Assembly: GCA_964059195.1 (NCBI GenBank)
Contig: CAXKWD010000005.1
Location: 146,349,265-146,413,264, forward strand
Direction of reading: 5' to 3'
Length of the DNA: 64,000 nt
Source: Ectobius pallidus
Taxonomy: Eukaryota > Arthropoda > Insecta > Blattodea > Ectobiidae
In this document: piece after piece, positions 9,366-20,794 of the stretch
Position numbering within the stretch: the stretch's first letter is position 1
Layout: each line of letters starts with the position of its first letter
Notes under the pieces: model-generated
Database searches by the model: none
Seen by the model: the letters and a program-made list of their open reading frames with translations, nothing else
Told to the model about the DNA's origin: nothing
Made by a program: the position numbers and the translations under genes

Positions 9366-10643
9366 TAGCTGTTTAAATCCCAAATATTTTCTAAAGCCTT
9401 TTTGAAGGGAGTAAGAGTACCAAAATGATAAACAGCTGTCTGCAAAATGGATGGGCCGCCTAAAAGTTGTTCCAGATACAGAATACTGCGCATGTTCGTC
9501 TCGTCATCGCCTGCATACACAAGATAACACATAACTAAATCACTGAAATTGACTTTATTTTGTTTAAGAGCCTTATATTTGTTATTAAAACCAATGGAGA
9601 GTCAATTCTGGATACACTATATTATGTAAAAAATTAAATAAGAATATAATTGAGCAACAAAAAAATCATTGGAGCCAATATTGAATTATATATCCATGTA
9701 TTATGTTTACTGTATTAGCAAGCAAAGTGGCTAAGTCGTTAAATAGCTGACCTGCGAAACGAGTGGGCATTAGCACCTACTACATTCGGATCTCAAACGA
9801 TCCCTAATTATTTTCATTGCAAGTTTCTGGTCATATGTCTAGCAATTTCACAAATTTCATCAACAGAACTTTCTTTCATATGGCTTAAGGGGTTTGTTTG
9901 TTTTTGGGTTTAAAATAAAATTAAAGTGTTTATTTATTTAAGCTTTTTTAAGGAAGTCCAAATCAGCCTAACATTGCTTATTAACGTATTAACGGGAAGC
10001 GATCCCACGACCATCAATATTGATTACACTGTACAACAAATTTAAACTTTTTATATGAAACCATGTGATTCTGTAAAAACAAAAGGTTCTTGATTCATAT
10101 ATCAAAACCAAAATGGTCGATCACGTACCGTTTTTGTAAGAGGCACACTTCTCATATTTACATCATGGATTTTTGGGGAAATGGTGCTTGGTAAACAAAA
10201 CATAATTACAGATTCGTTATTTTCAACCAAAAAATACAAGAAACACATATTTTCATTTAAAGGACATTTTTCATGTTGTACAATGTAATATATGTTCTGT
10301 CAATTAACAAACATCATCGTTGACTGAAAATTCGTTTACACTTGTTAACCGCTTCATAGAACTTTAATTTTCTAACGAACAAGAATCGGCCGGTTGTGCG
10401 CAAACCTGTCAGCCTTCCGCTTATAGGATGTAGGCCTAGTAATTGCAGTCGCTGACGATGCTAAATAAATATTATAAGATTCTTATCCAAACGACCTTGT
10501 CCTTCTAAACGTAACCTTCCCAGACAATCATAGAAAATCTTCTCAAGTGACAGGGACCATAACTTGATTATTTAAACATAAAGGCTATATTTTGCGAGTC
10601 ACTGCTACAACTTTTCTCAAATGCCAGTTTTCTTTTAACTATT
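9366..10643. other. Intergenic, no gene recognised
   Basis: 9366-9540 is the right-hand side of the LINE target (see the minus-strand RT-tail suggestion at 8171-8354). Around 9721-9810 is a vaguely tRNA-like stretch (AAGTGGCTAAGTCG ... GATCTCAAACGATCCC) that could be a degraded SINE head. The octamer TAGGCCTA occurs at 10431-10438. Otherwise nothing is recognised. Confidence 0.5.
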
Positions 10644-10655
10644 AAGTCTAAGTTC

Positions 10656-11076
10656 GTTCATCACTGTGGCATAGGGGATGTGTTCGCTTCTCTAGCGCAG
10701 CGGGCCCGGGTTCGAGTCTTGGACGGGACAAATTACCTAGGTGGGATTTTTCCGGGGTTTTTTCTTCACCTGTGGGACGAATGTCGGGTAACTTTAGGCC
10801 CTTGTGGTCCCTGGATATCATCAGGTCGTCATCATCTTCATCCCAACCTCGCCTTATTCAGAGTGAATGTATGTGTGAAAGGTGTCTCGTCCTATGTGTT
10901 TGTGTTGTCTCGGAGGTGGCCCCGGGATTGAACTGATCGCTCAACCAGGGAGGCCTCCATGTCTTTGTCTGGTCAGAAAATATGTATGTGATTCATAGAT
11001 AATCCCTCTCCCGTCAGGGAGGCGTGGGTCGCTTAAATGTTCCTAAAAGGGACTGGTAAAACTAAGGGAAAAAAGA
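10656..11076 (+). mobile_element. tRNA-derived SINE, family A, with 12-bp target duplication
   Basis: AAGTCTAAGTTC flanks the unit exactly at 10644-10655 and 11077-11088. The head has an A-box-like TGGCATAGGGG and a B box GGTTCGAGTCT (10709-10719). The roughly 420-bp body matches a second copy at 45019-45603 (shared CTAGGTGGG ... TTTAGGCCC and GGAGGTGGCCCC ... GGTCAGAAA landmarks). Open frames inside are not genes. Confidence 0.88.
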
Positions 11077-11088
11077 AAGTCTAAGTTC

Positions 11089-11639
11089 TCTGTTTTCACA
11101 ATATACCGAACACTTTACTTAACCGTAACCTATGCCATAGATCAACCTAGTTCAGAGTGACTGACGAAATCATGAGAATTCACGAACGAGGCTCATGAAC
11201 TCAGCATAGTATAATGGTATTGACAGCATTTCAAATTAAATGTTTCATACATAATTTTCTTCTGAATAAGTAAACAGTTCCGAAATTACTACCGTTAAGA
11301 CTGATTTATTCATAGAACTGAATACATAATCTTTTCTGAAAAGCATACTATATTAAACATCCAATATTACATAATCGTCGTGTAACCTATAAACATTTTA
11401 ACATGCTATGTCAAAGAAAAGTCTACCCATATCCACATACATGCGATACAAGGTGAAACCCAACAAATCCTTGAATTGAACTTAAATGTTTTACACATCT
11501 CCATGTCTAAAATATTGTTGTAGATGTGGTTCTAGATTATTCAATTCCATTGTTTAAAACAACCATGAATTAATTAATCTGAACAATAAAAATTTTAGTG
11601 CAATTAGCCTAAGTTTCTTTGGGACATAAACATTTATTT
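11089..11639. other. Intergenic AT-rich DNA
   Basis: No coding signal, repeat match or structured element was recognised. Confidence 0.4.
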
Positions 11640-11845
11640 TCATGTTTCATTCTTTCTTTCTTCTTTTTAAATGTTTCTTCCTATTATTATAGTAAAGGAT
11701 TGTAATTAATGGACTATTATTTAATTTATTTGTACTTTTCTTAAATGCAATTATGTATTTTTGAACTGCCCCTACCACGAGCATATGCTCATTCGGGTGG
11801 CGTCTTAATGAAAAAATGTGAATAAATTGTAAACTAATCATTCAT
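11640..11845 (+). repeat. LINE 3' end, hairpin family 1 (copy 1)
   Basis: ACCACGAGCATATGCTCATTCGGGTGG (11774-11800) folds on the palindrome GAGCATATGCTC and corresponds in position and sequence to hairpins at 40196-40231 and 46361-46400. The third copy lies about 190 bp downstream of an identifiable RT C-terminus, so this is probably the 3' untranslated region of the same LINE family without its coding part. Confidence 0.6.
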
Positions 11846-12179
11846 ATAATATATATATAAATATCCATATATATGCATATATAGATAATTTATTCAAGTC
11901 AATAAACCAATTTTCAACTTAGCCTAATATTGAATGATTTAAAGTATTGTCACAGAGTGCTGAATATCTATATAAAAAATAGGAAATAAATACAAAAATT
12001 GCACAAAACTACAGTTTACAACAAGCGTCATTTATGTGTTCTTCATTCGATATTACTTACATATTCAATGGCAATAGACAATTCTTAAGCAAGCTAAATA
12101 ATATTATGTAGCCTATTTTTATGCCGCGCTTGCATAAGCCCGCCATTAAACCCTATTCTGTGCTAACTCCAACCATCCC
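11846..12179. other. Intergenic, TA-rich
   Basis: An alternating AT tract lies at about 11848-11890. No gene or repeat was recognised to 12179. Confidence 0.4.
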
Positions 12180-12490
12180 TCACTTCCTTTAAATCTATAC
12201 TAATATTGTCCTCCCCTCCCCCCATCTAGGTCTTCTAAGTGGTCTTTTCCCTTCGGGTCTCCCAGTCAATATTTTTCAGATATGTCTTTCTTCTCCCATG
12301 AGCGCAACATGTCCAGCCCATTTCATTCTCCGTAATTTAATTACACTTATTATATTCTGTGAAGAGTACATGTTACGAAGCTCGTCATTAAGTAGTTCTC
12401 TCCAGTAGTTCTCTTCTCTCTTAGGTCCGAATATTTTAGTAAGCACCCTGTTTTCGAACATTTTCAGAGTATGTTCTCCCCGAAGAGTAA
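12180..12490 (-). pseudogene. Non-LTR retrotransposon RT C-terminal tail, decayed
   Basis: The minus strand reads VFENRVL..IFGPKR, then an open stretch with NDELRNMYSSQNI and LRRMKWAGHVALMGEER. The FENRVLRKIFGPKR ... RRMRWAGHVARMGE pattern is a very common C-terminal signature of insect non-LTR reverse transcriptases. Only about 100 codons remain, with loss of frame beyond 12270. A sister fragment is at 57040-57460. Confidence 0.85.
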
Positions 12491-13282
12491 GGGACCGTGT
12501 CTCACATCATTATATCAAGGGATATATTCCTTAAAATAATTATTTATAGTCTTTAGCGCTTTTATTTATTTATTTATTTATTTATTCTATTTTTATTTTT
12601 TAATTACTGTTTTTTTTCTTTTAGATTACAATGTAACATAGCAGACTGCAAATCAGACCGAACTACTTTATCCCAGAGCAGAAGGGATAGAAATTATATT
12701 TTTCACGGAATGGTGTTTTGCAAATTATGTTGCCCTGATCGGTTTGCCCGATTTGCCCGATTTCACGAAATCAGTATCTCCGAAGCAGTGCACTATTAAC
12801 TTCTGAACAGATCGAATGAGATGATGGTTAGATGACTCTCAGACTTCATGGTTCTTGAAAATCACAATGGAGAATTCAACAGAACAGTATATTATCATTA
12901 ACAAAGAGAATGCTTCTTGAAAAAAATCGTATGTCCTTTTATTCTTTTTTTAAATGAATTAGATGAATTGTGAAAAACTTTTATGCATAGCCTGTCTTTA
13001 TACTGAATTTATGACCATATTGTAAAACCAATGTAGTATCATACTATATACTTTAAAAGATAAAAACCATAATTTGCAAGACAGTATATCATACATCTAG
13101 TAGTTCTATTATCGCTTACTTCCCGTCTCCTTCCGCTGCCAAGATTCTCGGTAGATTACGCTATAAACTAGCACATCATGTAGGACTCTGTAATTATTAG
13201 ATTGCTGCGGCGTTAACATGCAGTCTGAAAGCCCAGATTTCGTTACCTGAGGACAAACTCCTCCCTCTGCATCGTATTGCTT
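12491..13282. other. Intergenic with a (TTTA)n tract
   Basis: A (TTTA)n run at about 12559-12586 could be the A-rich tail of a minus-strand retroelement, but no body was recognised next to it. A short tandem of TTTGCCCGA lies near 12742-12760. Otherwise nothing is recognised. Confidence 0.4.
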
Positions 13283-13455
13283 CAACATGAGGAAGACTTT
13301 CTTCTGGGCAAATGGAAGCACATGACCATGCAAGAAGACCTTACAATTTTACTGCACTTCCTTTTTATGCATCTACCTTGCAACATTGCTTGCAAGATTT
13401 ATTGATCATTCAATATGGGATGACGTTTCTAGATCAAAACATTTCAATTAAGATC
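13283..13455. repeat. Dispersed repeat R1 (copy 1 of 2)
   Basis: Matches 14343-14520 with moderate divergence: shared TGGAAGCACATGACYATG, TTTATTGCACT-like and TGATGTCGTTTC-like landmarks in the same order. The class is unknown. The 80-codon open frame across it is not supported as a gene. Confidence 0.55.
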
Positions 13456-13689
13456 AGCTATATTCCGAAGGCCGATGTTGCAACCACATTACTGTATTTA
13501 CATGATGATGAGAAATGGTGGAATAGTATTTATTATGTTGCTTATGTATTATAGGCCTGTCTAAATTATTTTTTGCTGAAATCTGATTTTACAATATGAC
13601 AGGAGGTAAGAAAGTCTTTATCCTGAAGTAGCAAATTCAGACTAGTCAAAAAACTTGATAAAAATACATCTCATAGGCTTACCAAAATT

Positions 13690-13770
13690 ATCCACTTCTC
13701 CTGATATAAGGAGACCTGATGGACTTATCTCTACCAGGTTAAATAATTAAATAAATGTAAATGTAATTAA
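13690..13770 (+). repeat. LINE 3' end with terminal hairpin, family 2
   Basis: GACCTGATGGACTTATCTC plus CTACCAGGT (13713-13739) forms a stem of about 9 bp with mismatches. It is followed at once by an A/T simple tail containing AATAATTAAATAAATG. The arrangement, a hairpin then a short A-rich repeat, is that of LINE 3' ends. No coding part remains. Confidence 0.5.
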
Positions 13771-14236
13771 CTCAATGTAAGAAATAAAATGGAAGTCAAG
13801 GCTCAGGAAAATTGGAATTGTAAATTTCAACTAATAATTATGATTTTATTCCATATCTGCAATTAAATTCTAAGTCAGCCATGTTGGATCGCGCAGACAG
13901 CTGTAATTGATTTTCTTGTACACGGCTGTCAAATTAAGGACAACTCAAATTTGCAACTTAAATTTTCATTTTTTATCAAACTGAGTTATTTAATACATAT
14001 ATATGCAAATATTTTTACTTAGAGTAGCCTATTTTCCAAGCGAAGTAATCAAAGTTGGTTACCCTGGAGTGTAGTAATTTTATACCAATCAGTGGCATAA
14101 TTTTTTTCTTTTTAAATAATATCGTCTACTATTAAAAGTGCTTCTTTTACCTTCGAGTGTATAAAAAGGTCTATCTCTCTATACCTACTGACAATTATCA
14201 CTTCGAACTCATTTTATAAGATTTTTTTCCCAATAA

Positions 14237-14292
14237 AAATTTATAAACTTTATATTTTGCTACAGGTAGCAAAATATAAAGTTTATAAATTT
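14237..14292. repeat. Perfect 27-bp inverted repeat with 2-bp spacer
   Basis: The left arm at 14237-14263 and the right arm at 14266-14292 are exact reverse complements, separated by AG. The arms are AT-rich (ATTTTGCTAC at the loop end). It could form a stable RNA hairpin or DNA cruciform. No TIR-element landmarks or target duplication are apparent at its edges, and 13771-14236 beside it shows nothing else. Confidence 0.9.
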
Positions 14293-14342
14293 AAGGGTAT
14301 AGTCTCTTCCTTTGCATCACAGTATTTCCTCACAACTGAAGA

Positions 14343-14520
14343 AGAGTTACCTTCTGGGGTAATGGAAGCACATGACTATGTATGAAGGTCAGGCAGTTTT
14401 ATTGCACTGTTTTTTTTCGCATGTTCCCTGCAGCTAGAGATTATTATTGCATGTGCAATGATTTATCATTAATACAATGTTTGATGTCGTTTCATTGCTA
14501 CTGTAAAAAGTTTATTACAG
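14343..14520. repeat. Dispersed repeat R1 (copy 2 of 2)
   Basis: Homologous to 13283-13455 in the same orientation. Both copies start next to sequence reading like GAAGA..(C)TTCTGGG. The class is unknown. Confidence 0.55.
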
Positions 14521-15780
14521 TTCAGCTTGGTTTTAATTTGATGTTTGCTCGAGATTGCACTGTTGAAATCTCTTTAACTATTGTGTAATAATGCAAGGAA
14601 ACCAATGAATAACATTTTAGTTACGTCTATTCTTATGTGCTTTATTAGATGCAGATTTATGTAACGGATTACAAGAGCATTGACCAACTCAATCCAAAAA
14701 TGTAAATAAATATTATTAATTCAGTTAAAATATTCTGCAGTAAAATATTGAGCAGTAAATGCAATTGATTGATATTCCTCGAACAGTATCCTTATAAAAT
14801 GTTTATTCCTATAAATCCTTTTGGTTATAAAGTCATTACCAGCGTTGAAAGAATAACAGGTTTACATTATTTTATAAGGAGTACTTAATAGTTTTACATT
14901 TATTTACAGGTTTAATAGGGTCATTGATATCTTGAAATTAAGATATTTTCATCAGTCAACCATATTTCTCTAAAAGATCACTATTTGACTTCCATTCAAA
15001 TAAAATATACTACGTTAGACGATACAAGATGAATATACAGTAGTATGGATCTTATGTGGAACCTGCTTACGAAATGCCTGATGGCGTATACTAGTAACAT
15101 AGTAAAAAATAGCATATAACAGCATTTATTTAAATACCTACTTTGCGTTGTATGTGCTTGTTATGAATCAGCTGGACAGCCAGGTACCGAAATGAGCTAC
15201 GTATAGTGAAGTGAAATTACCTAGTAAGAGAAGGCCTGTCAGTTTTTTCCATCCCAGTGGGACCATGGTCGAAACAAAGTTGCACAGAAGAACACAAGTA
15301 AGGGGGGGGCGGGAAAACGGGATTGAATTAAGGAGTTAAAAAAATACAAACTTTTAATTTCTTGTAGAGATCAGTGTCCATTCGTTGCTAAAAATCACAA
15401 AGGAATATGCGTCTAGCTTTTTTAGTGTGCAACAGATAGTGAAATTAAAGCAGTGTGGTCACATCAGCGAAAATGAAATTAAAAAAATGTGGAAGCTATA
15501 TTAAACAAGTGAAATGCAATGCGTTATGCATAAAGAGTTTGAGTAGTTGCTAATAGGAATAATTTTCTAATAAATGTCGTTATGTTAAGGTTTATTTAGA
15601 AGACCAGTCCATTAATGCAGTTTATTTATTTAGGGAATTTCTTCATGGCAAGAGTAATAGAATATAATAGTGTCATGATGTGAACAGAAAGAAGGCATAT
15701 GAATATAGCTTAAAAGGAAGCAGGGAAGAAACTTATCTCCATATGTTTACACAAACTCCACGAAAATGTACTATTGTGTT
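14521..15780. other. Intergenic, no gene recognised
   Basis: AT-rich DNA with a G-run at 15302-15309. No coding frame above noise and no repeat match inside the window. Confidence 0.4.
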
Positions 15781-15784
15781 AAAG

Positions 15785-16160
15785 ATGTCTACTACCGCCG
15801 CCGAGGGGGCGTTGGGAGCGTAATACCTTCCACCCTGGCGGCTCGGGTTTGATTCCCGGCCGGGTTGGGGATTTTTCAAGTGTATAATTTCCTTCCTGGA
15901 TTCAGGGAACGAAAAGGACATTGGAACCAAAATACTGCAACTTGTCAAGGAACAGATTTTGGGAAACAATGAGGCCTAAGCAAGCAGGAGGAAGGAGGAA
16001 TCCAAATACCCTGCTTGACTGTGTTACCCCCGGCAAAATATCCAGGGAAGACTTTGGGAAAGGAAGCCAACAAGAGCTTCTCCACCAAAGGGGCAGCATA
16101 AAAAGCCTCTTAGGCTGACGTGCGGGAGGTCTCTAACATTCCCTTCAAAGCCCCCCGTTA
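15785..16160 (+). mobile_element. Probable tRNA-derived SINE, family E
   Basis: A B-box-like GGGTTTGATTCCCGG at about 15845-15859 follows a GC-rich head (GCCGAGGGGGCGTTGGGAGC). The GC-rich body ends near 16150, followed by an A-rich tail (AAAAAATAAATAAAATT). It is the only copy seen, so boundaries and even class are less certain. No target duplication was found. Confidence 0.5.
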
Positions 16161-16214
16161 AAAAATAAATAAAATTAAAAAATAATAATAATAACAATAT
16201 CCAAACAAATTTTT

Positions 16215-16481
16215 GATCACTATGTAAGTAAAAAAACTAAACCCACATTTTTCACGGAAGTTGAAGAAGATTTGAAATTACTCAACATCAAAAAGGAGGA
16301 TATTGCAAACAGAGAAAAGTTTAGGAAAGCAATATTTGATGGCGAATTTCCAGAGAAACCGAAGGAAAAAACGGGAAGTAAATGGACGGAAGAAAGGAAA
16401 CAGCAACATCGCGAAAGGATGAAGAAGTTTTGGGAGGACAAGAAGAAGACAACTGTTTCACGTGGTCCTAAGCTGGCCTAA
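16215..16481 (+). pseudogene. Retroelement-like C-terminal basic tail fragment
   Basis: An open stretch of about 85 codons reads EEDLKLLNIKKEDIANREKF, then a Lys/Arg/Glu-rich segment with TEERKQQHRERMKKFW, ending at a TAA at 16479-16481. A short DLxxLxI..(x)NR helix followed by a highly basic tail resembles the extreme C-termini of some insect non-LTR RT polyproteins. It is followed by an (AAT)n tract and a repeat 3' end (16524-16600), consistent with a LINE 3' end. The alternative is a short host-derived basic peptide, which is less likely. Confidence 0.45.
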
Positions 16482-16523
16482 TCGAATGGGGAATAATAAT
16501 AATAATAATAATAAAATAATTTT

Positions 16524-16600
16524 AAAAACTGGCAAAATGACAGTCGTCAAATCCAGTAGACTCTTTTGTAATTTTTCTTAGTACAATAAATATCTGTCTA
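16524..16600 (+). repeat. Retroelement 3' end, family T (copy 1)
   Basis: Closely matches 33885-33960: AATCCAGTAGRCTCTTTTGT, then AATAAATAT with a simple tail. Copy 1 directly follows the basic-tail frame at 16215-16481, suggesting the two belong to one element. Confidence 0.6.
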
Positions 16601-17389
16601 TATATGTGCGTGAAAGAATAGTCCTATCGGCATTACATTGCTTTCTCGACTCACTAATTCAATGCCAGAGATACGATCTGTCCATCAATGTCAAATCAAT
16701 CAGTTTCTACTTCATTGCTAATGCACCGGTTACGTGTTAATGCCTTTGTTTATACTGAACTTGTCCCAGGTGACTACCAGAACTTGTCCAAGTCAACGAC
16801 CTCCGTTGTCCCTCAGCGTGCTATTCTTGCTCCCAGACAAGATTTTACCGTTTTATGCAAGTTGATTGGGAAGCAGAAAGGTGCAATTTTTACTCTTCAT
16901 TAAACTATTTTCCCTCCAGGCAGATATGTCGTAGTGCAACATTTTATCCTAAGAACTGCATTATACTGTTCAACTAATCAAGAAAGTCTGCTGCTGCTCA
17001 CAAGGTTGAACGTATTATAAACACACTAGCTTAAAAGACCCGGCGTCTGATACCATTGGCAACAATATGTTCTGTGATTTGGATTTGATAATTATGTGTA
17101 AAAAGTGATTAAGTATTCTCAAAAACATTTAATTTTTGGCATTTAAAATCAACATTTTGCAAAATCCTTTCTTAGTGAGCACCTACATTATGAAACGAAG
17201 GTACTGTCAAAATTCCAAGTCTCTACCTGTTATAGTTTAGGCTCTACGTTGATTCCTGTCAGTCAGTCAGGACTATATATAGAGAGATAGCATACGGAGA
17301 GGCATAAATCGTTTTAATACAATTTTTAGAAGGTAGACTTATGTCCTGCTTTAAACAACGGTTTCTAAACCTTATGAATTGATATGCAG
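16601..17389. other. Intergenic, one unassigned 71-codon frame
   Basis: A 71-codon plus-strand frame (16688-16903) has no family I recognise and no splice or start context to support it. Nothing else is seen. Confidence 0.35.
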
Positions 17390-17560
17390 TATCATTTTAC
17401 TCAAGCGGAGTGGACTCGCATTTGGGGTTCAAATCTCGTGACCGCCACTGCCGGCAAATGCCGGATCGGAATTACTTATCATTGCCTCTAATTGATGTGA
17501 ACGAGAAAAGCCCCGAATAACCTTGATGGGGCCTCAAATCACTACCAAGAAAAGGCAAAT
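17390..17560 (+). mobile_element. Possible degraded tRNA-derived SINE, family F
   Basis: AGCGGAGTGGACTCGCATTT followed by GGGGTTCAAATCTCG resembles an A box and B box at tRNA spacing. The body is short, single-copy in the window and without target duplication. Confidence 0.35.
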
Positions 17561-17755
17561 GGATCCTTTTGAGACGCATTTTTCGTAGGGAGAAAGCAAT
17601 TTTCCATGAGAATTTCTGTAGATTGGAATTCAAATTTGAGCAATGTTCACCTTCGGTCTCTATTTAGTAATATACGAGACATGGAGTGTAATCATGGTAA
17701 CTGTTTTTTCCTCAAAGTTAGGCGATGGTACCCTGAGATGTGAGGCGATGAAAAT

Positions 17756-17962
17756 TTGGTTGTGAGTCAGCGGCCTTGTGGAATGGATATGACAAGATAT
17801 GAACAGCATTCTAACGTCAAAATGCTCACTCTCCGAGGGAGAAATGCCAGAGAATACCACAAGGAACTGAGGGAAACTTTGGGGAATAACGCTCATCCGT
17901 ACGGAACCTTAAGGGATCATGGAGTGGATATATTATGTACTTTAGCTACCTCAGTGCATTAG
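17756..17962 (+). pseudogene. Mariner-like transposase N-terminal (HTH) fragment
   Basis: The frame contains RGRNAREYHKELRETLGNNA and HPYGTL, resembling the first helix-turn-helix of mariner-like transposases (G+NA+E.+.EL...+G...P...TV). Only about 30 convincing residues remain and no DDD/DDE core follows. A shorter relative is on the minus strand at 59590-59680. This is a dead remnant. Confidence 0.55.
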
Positions 17963-19575
17963 AATGGCACAATGCAGTCGCGTATAGAAGTTTAAAGGGT
18001 CCATTTCCTTCACTTTCATACACCTAGTACCCATAATCTGCATTATATATGCATCCCATTCCGGTCCTTTCATTTGAGTGTTTCAAAAATGTTACATGTA
18101 CCCACATTTTCAAAAGAAAGAAATAGTTGCCATCACTTAAGCAACTCGTAGATTAAGGGATGACAGAAGTGTTGGTTTAGCCAATTTGTTAAAAAATATA
18201 CATTTTCGGACTTCAATGTAAAAAATCCGGCGTAGCCCCAAGTGTAACGATGTAGAATTTTATGCCATTAGGGCGCATGGATAGCTGTTTTTTCATGTTA
18301 TTTGTATCTTCTACCGCAAAAATATAAATAATACTCTGATTTTTCCACGCAGTGTACTTCACAATAACATGTGGAATCTTTTTTTTATATAGGCCTTAGT
18401 TACTTTTTAAAAAATAATATTTACTATTATGCATCAATTTTTTTAAACTTTTAATTTTTCTTTGTAAAATATTTTTAAAACAAAAACTATAAGCAAGATA
18501 TAATAGAATGTTACATTAAAGAATATTGTTCTTATTTTAATATTTGTCGGAGGGTACAGATTTCAATTTTTATTAAACAAATTTAATTAAATATCTCATA
18601 AACAAATTGAGATAATGAACTGAAACTTGAAACTGTAATTTATATTCAAGTTTTAGTTAAGTGTGTCAAATTCCAAGTTTATAACGCAAATAGTTTTGTT
18701 TCAACACTTCGATCATGCATTAAACTTAAATCCACATTAAATGTACGCTTCCTCGTAATGCTGGATGCTTCTCGTGGAAGACTTACAAACTCCTGCATGT
18801 TAGGCAGAAAATTCGATTTCCAATCGCGACCCTAGGTCAAAAATATCCATATAAAAATTAATTAATGTTTCATTGCTGGTATAAGTATTAACATAAGTTT
18901 ATACCAGAGATAAAGAGCTTACAACTGTTTCTCAGGAGTGTAGAAACTGATATTATAAACTTTCTCAAGTTAAAAAAAAATAAGTGAGAAAGCCCGTAAA
19001 TTATACAGAGAAACATGGTGAATAAGCGTAGATAAAAATTTTTAAAAAAGTTATAAACATACCCGACCACAAATTGAATGCCAAATGCAACTTTGTTGCA
19101 ATTTCACCCAAGATGTATGAAGTATAATTTGTAATGCAACTTTAATGCAATCTCCCTGAAGGCAAGGATACATCGGTTACGTCCCACAAGATAATGGTAT
19201 GCACATTTCACGGGCATAGAAAGGCACCTGGCTTAGATGATTGGTTAGAAATGTGCACGAGGGTTTCTACGAGATGAAGGCCACCGAAGTATGTAATTAG
19301 GAACATCACGCCCTTTACCATCTTCAGCTGTTCTAATAAATGCAATTTACCATGTACTTCTTCTGTTTCTTATTTCCGTTTAACATACTTTTCCTCGCTT
19401 GACATCATATACGCTGGAGAAAAGTAGATTTATGAGATTAAGCTTACAGTGACTGCAGATTGCAGAAAATAGAAAGAAGTTTAAGTTACGTATTAATGTT
19501 CTCTCATTACGTAGGCCCAAAGCAATTTTACCGTACAGATCCATTTTTAAAAATAGCATTATTCACAATTCAAAT
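17963..19575. other. Intergenic AT-rich DNA
   Basis: 1.6 kb with no recognised gene, repeat match or structured element. Short direct repeats of ATGCAACTTTR.TGCAAT occur near 19085-19150. Confidence 0.4.
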
Positions 19576-19725
19576 AATCTGGTATGAAACAATCACATGT
19601 TATATTCTTGAAAGATCCTTCATAGAATTTCTATGAAAATATTTTCAAACAATCTGATATGAAACAATCACATGTTATATTCTTGAACGATCCTTCGTAG
19701 AATTTCTATGAAAATATTTTCAAAC
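19576..19725. repeat. Tandem duplication, 2 x 75 bp
   Basis: Units 19576-19650 and 19651-19725 are nearly identical, with about three substitutions (for example GAAAGATCC versus GAACGATCC). It is a recent local duplication with no coding content. Confidence 0.9.
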
Positions 19726-19854
19726 AAAAGTGTTAGTTGTTACTAAAGCAGTTAGTGTAAAAGATTTAAACAGTATATTTATTCTATTTTCCAGAAATAT
19801 CAAAACATTAAATTTTAGTCATATAAAATTATAGTAAGAGTAAGATATAGTCGA

Positions 19855-20226
19855 TGGGCCGCGGTGGCCTAGATCCGAAGGTCGCGGGATCAAACCCGGC
19901 CGCGGTCGATAGATTTTTCAGGACGTAAAAATCCTGGGCACGGAGTCCTCCGGGAGGGATTTTAAGCTGGGGGGGGGGGGCCGTGCCGTAGATTTACGGC
20001 ACGTAAAAGAACTCCAAGCCTAAATTAGAGCCTCTAGACAAAATTTCTCGGCCCTTTCACGTCACGTCCTTAGTTTCCGGAGGGGGGTTGAGAGGCGATG
20101 GGCTTATCAGCTGTCCCTCTGCCCTCTCTCGGAAAATAAGCGTAACAAAATTAGTATAGTTAGTGAAACCTCCTCTTGGAGGCCCTATGCCCCACCATAG
20201 GGGTTACAGGAACAAGTCAGTCAGTC
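19855..20226 (+). mobile_element. tRNA-derived SINE, family C, with 13-bp target duplication
   Basis: AAGATATAGTCGA is repeated exactly at 19842-19854 and 20227-20239. The head has GGCCGCGGTGGCCTAG (A-box region) and GCGGGATCAAACCCGG (B-box region). There is a run of 12 G (19969-19980), and the 3' tail consists of AGTC repeats. Related copies are at 36603-36811 (minus) and 48321-48425; the 7942-8164 SINE shares part of the body. Confidence 0.9.
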
Positions 20227-20239
20227 AAGATATAGTCGA

Positions 20240-20794
20240 CAAAAGTTTATCATCTCACCGGCAGATGAAAATTATTTTTTATACCGTTTCCCGATATGCG
20301 CACACACATAGGCTTTTTTTTTCTGGAAATAACTTTTTTTTTACTTAGAGGACTTCGGAAGATATTTTCTTAATCGAATTTCGAGAGAGACGTGTGGAAG
20401 AAGAAATTGTGCTGTTTATGGCATTTCTTCGGTCGAAGATTTCCTTCTGTAGGAGTTTAGAATGGTTTTAAAATAATACATTTGAAAGGTAGTAAGTGCA
20501 GTCAGACTTGGATAATTTGGAGCTGAATGGATTACTAAAAATTAGAATTCTTCAACATTTTGAAATCCATAGGATTTTTCGATATTACGATAGGCCTATA
20601 TAGGATGGTATCGGATAAAAGTTCGAATAAGATTTCTATTTAAAAACTTATCATGACGAAACCGTTTTGACTACATACCCATCATACTTTTGTCTTACAT
20701 ACGATTGTGTTGACTTCTATTTATACGCCACGTGTTTGATATTGACCAATAACCTTTAGCAATTCCTCGGATATAGACCAATCACAATCGTTTG
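20240..20794. other. Intergenic, no gene recognised
   Basis: TAGGCCTA occurs at 20591-20598. No coding or repeat signal was seen. Confidence 0.4.

Noticed and set aside
9721..9810. tRNA gene
   Set aside because: A- and B-box-like strings are poor and no cloverleaf could be drawn; at most a degraded SINE head.
16688..16903. Host exon encoding a 71-residue peptide
   Set aside because: No splice sites, conserved motif or supporting neighbour; left as unassigned.
19576..19725. CRISPR-like or satellite array
   Set aside because: Only two 75-bp units with no spacers; a simple tandem duplication.
19855..19915. tRNA gene at the head of SINE C
   Set aside because: The box motifs belong to a SINE with a body, tail and 13-bp target duplication.
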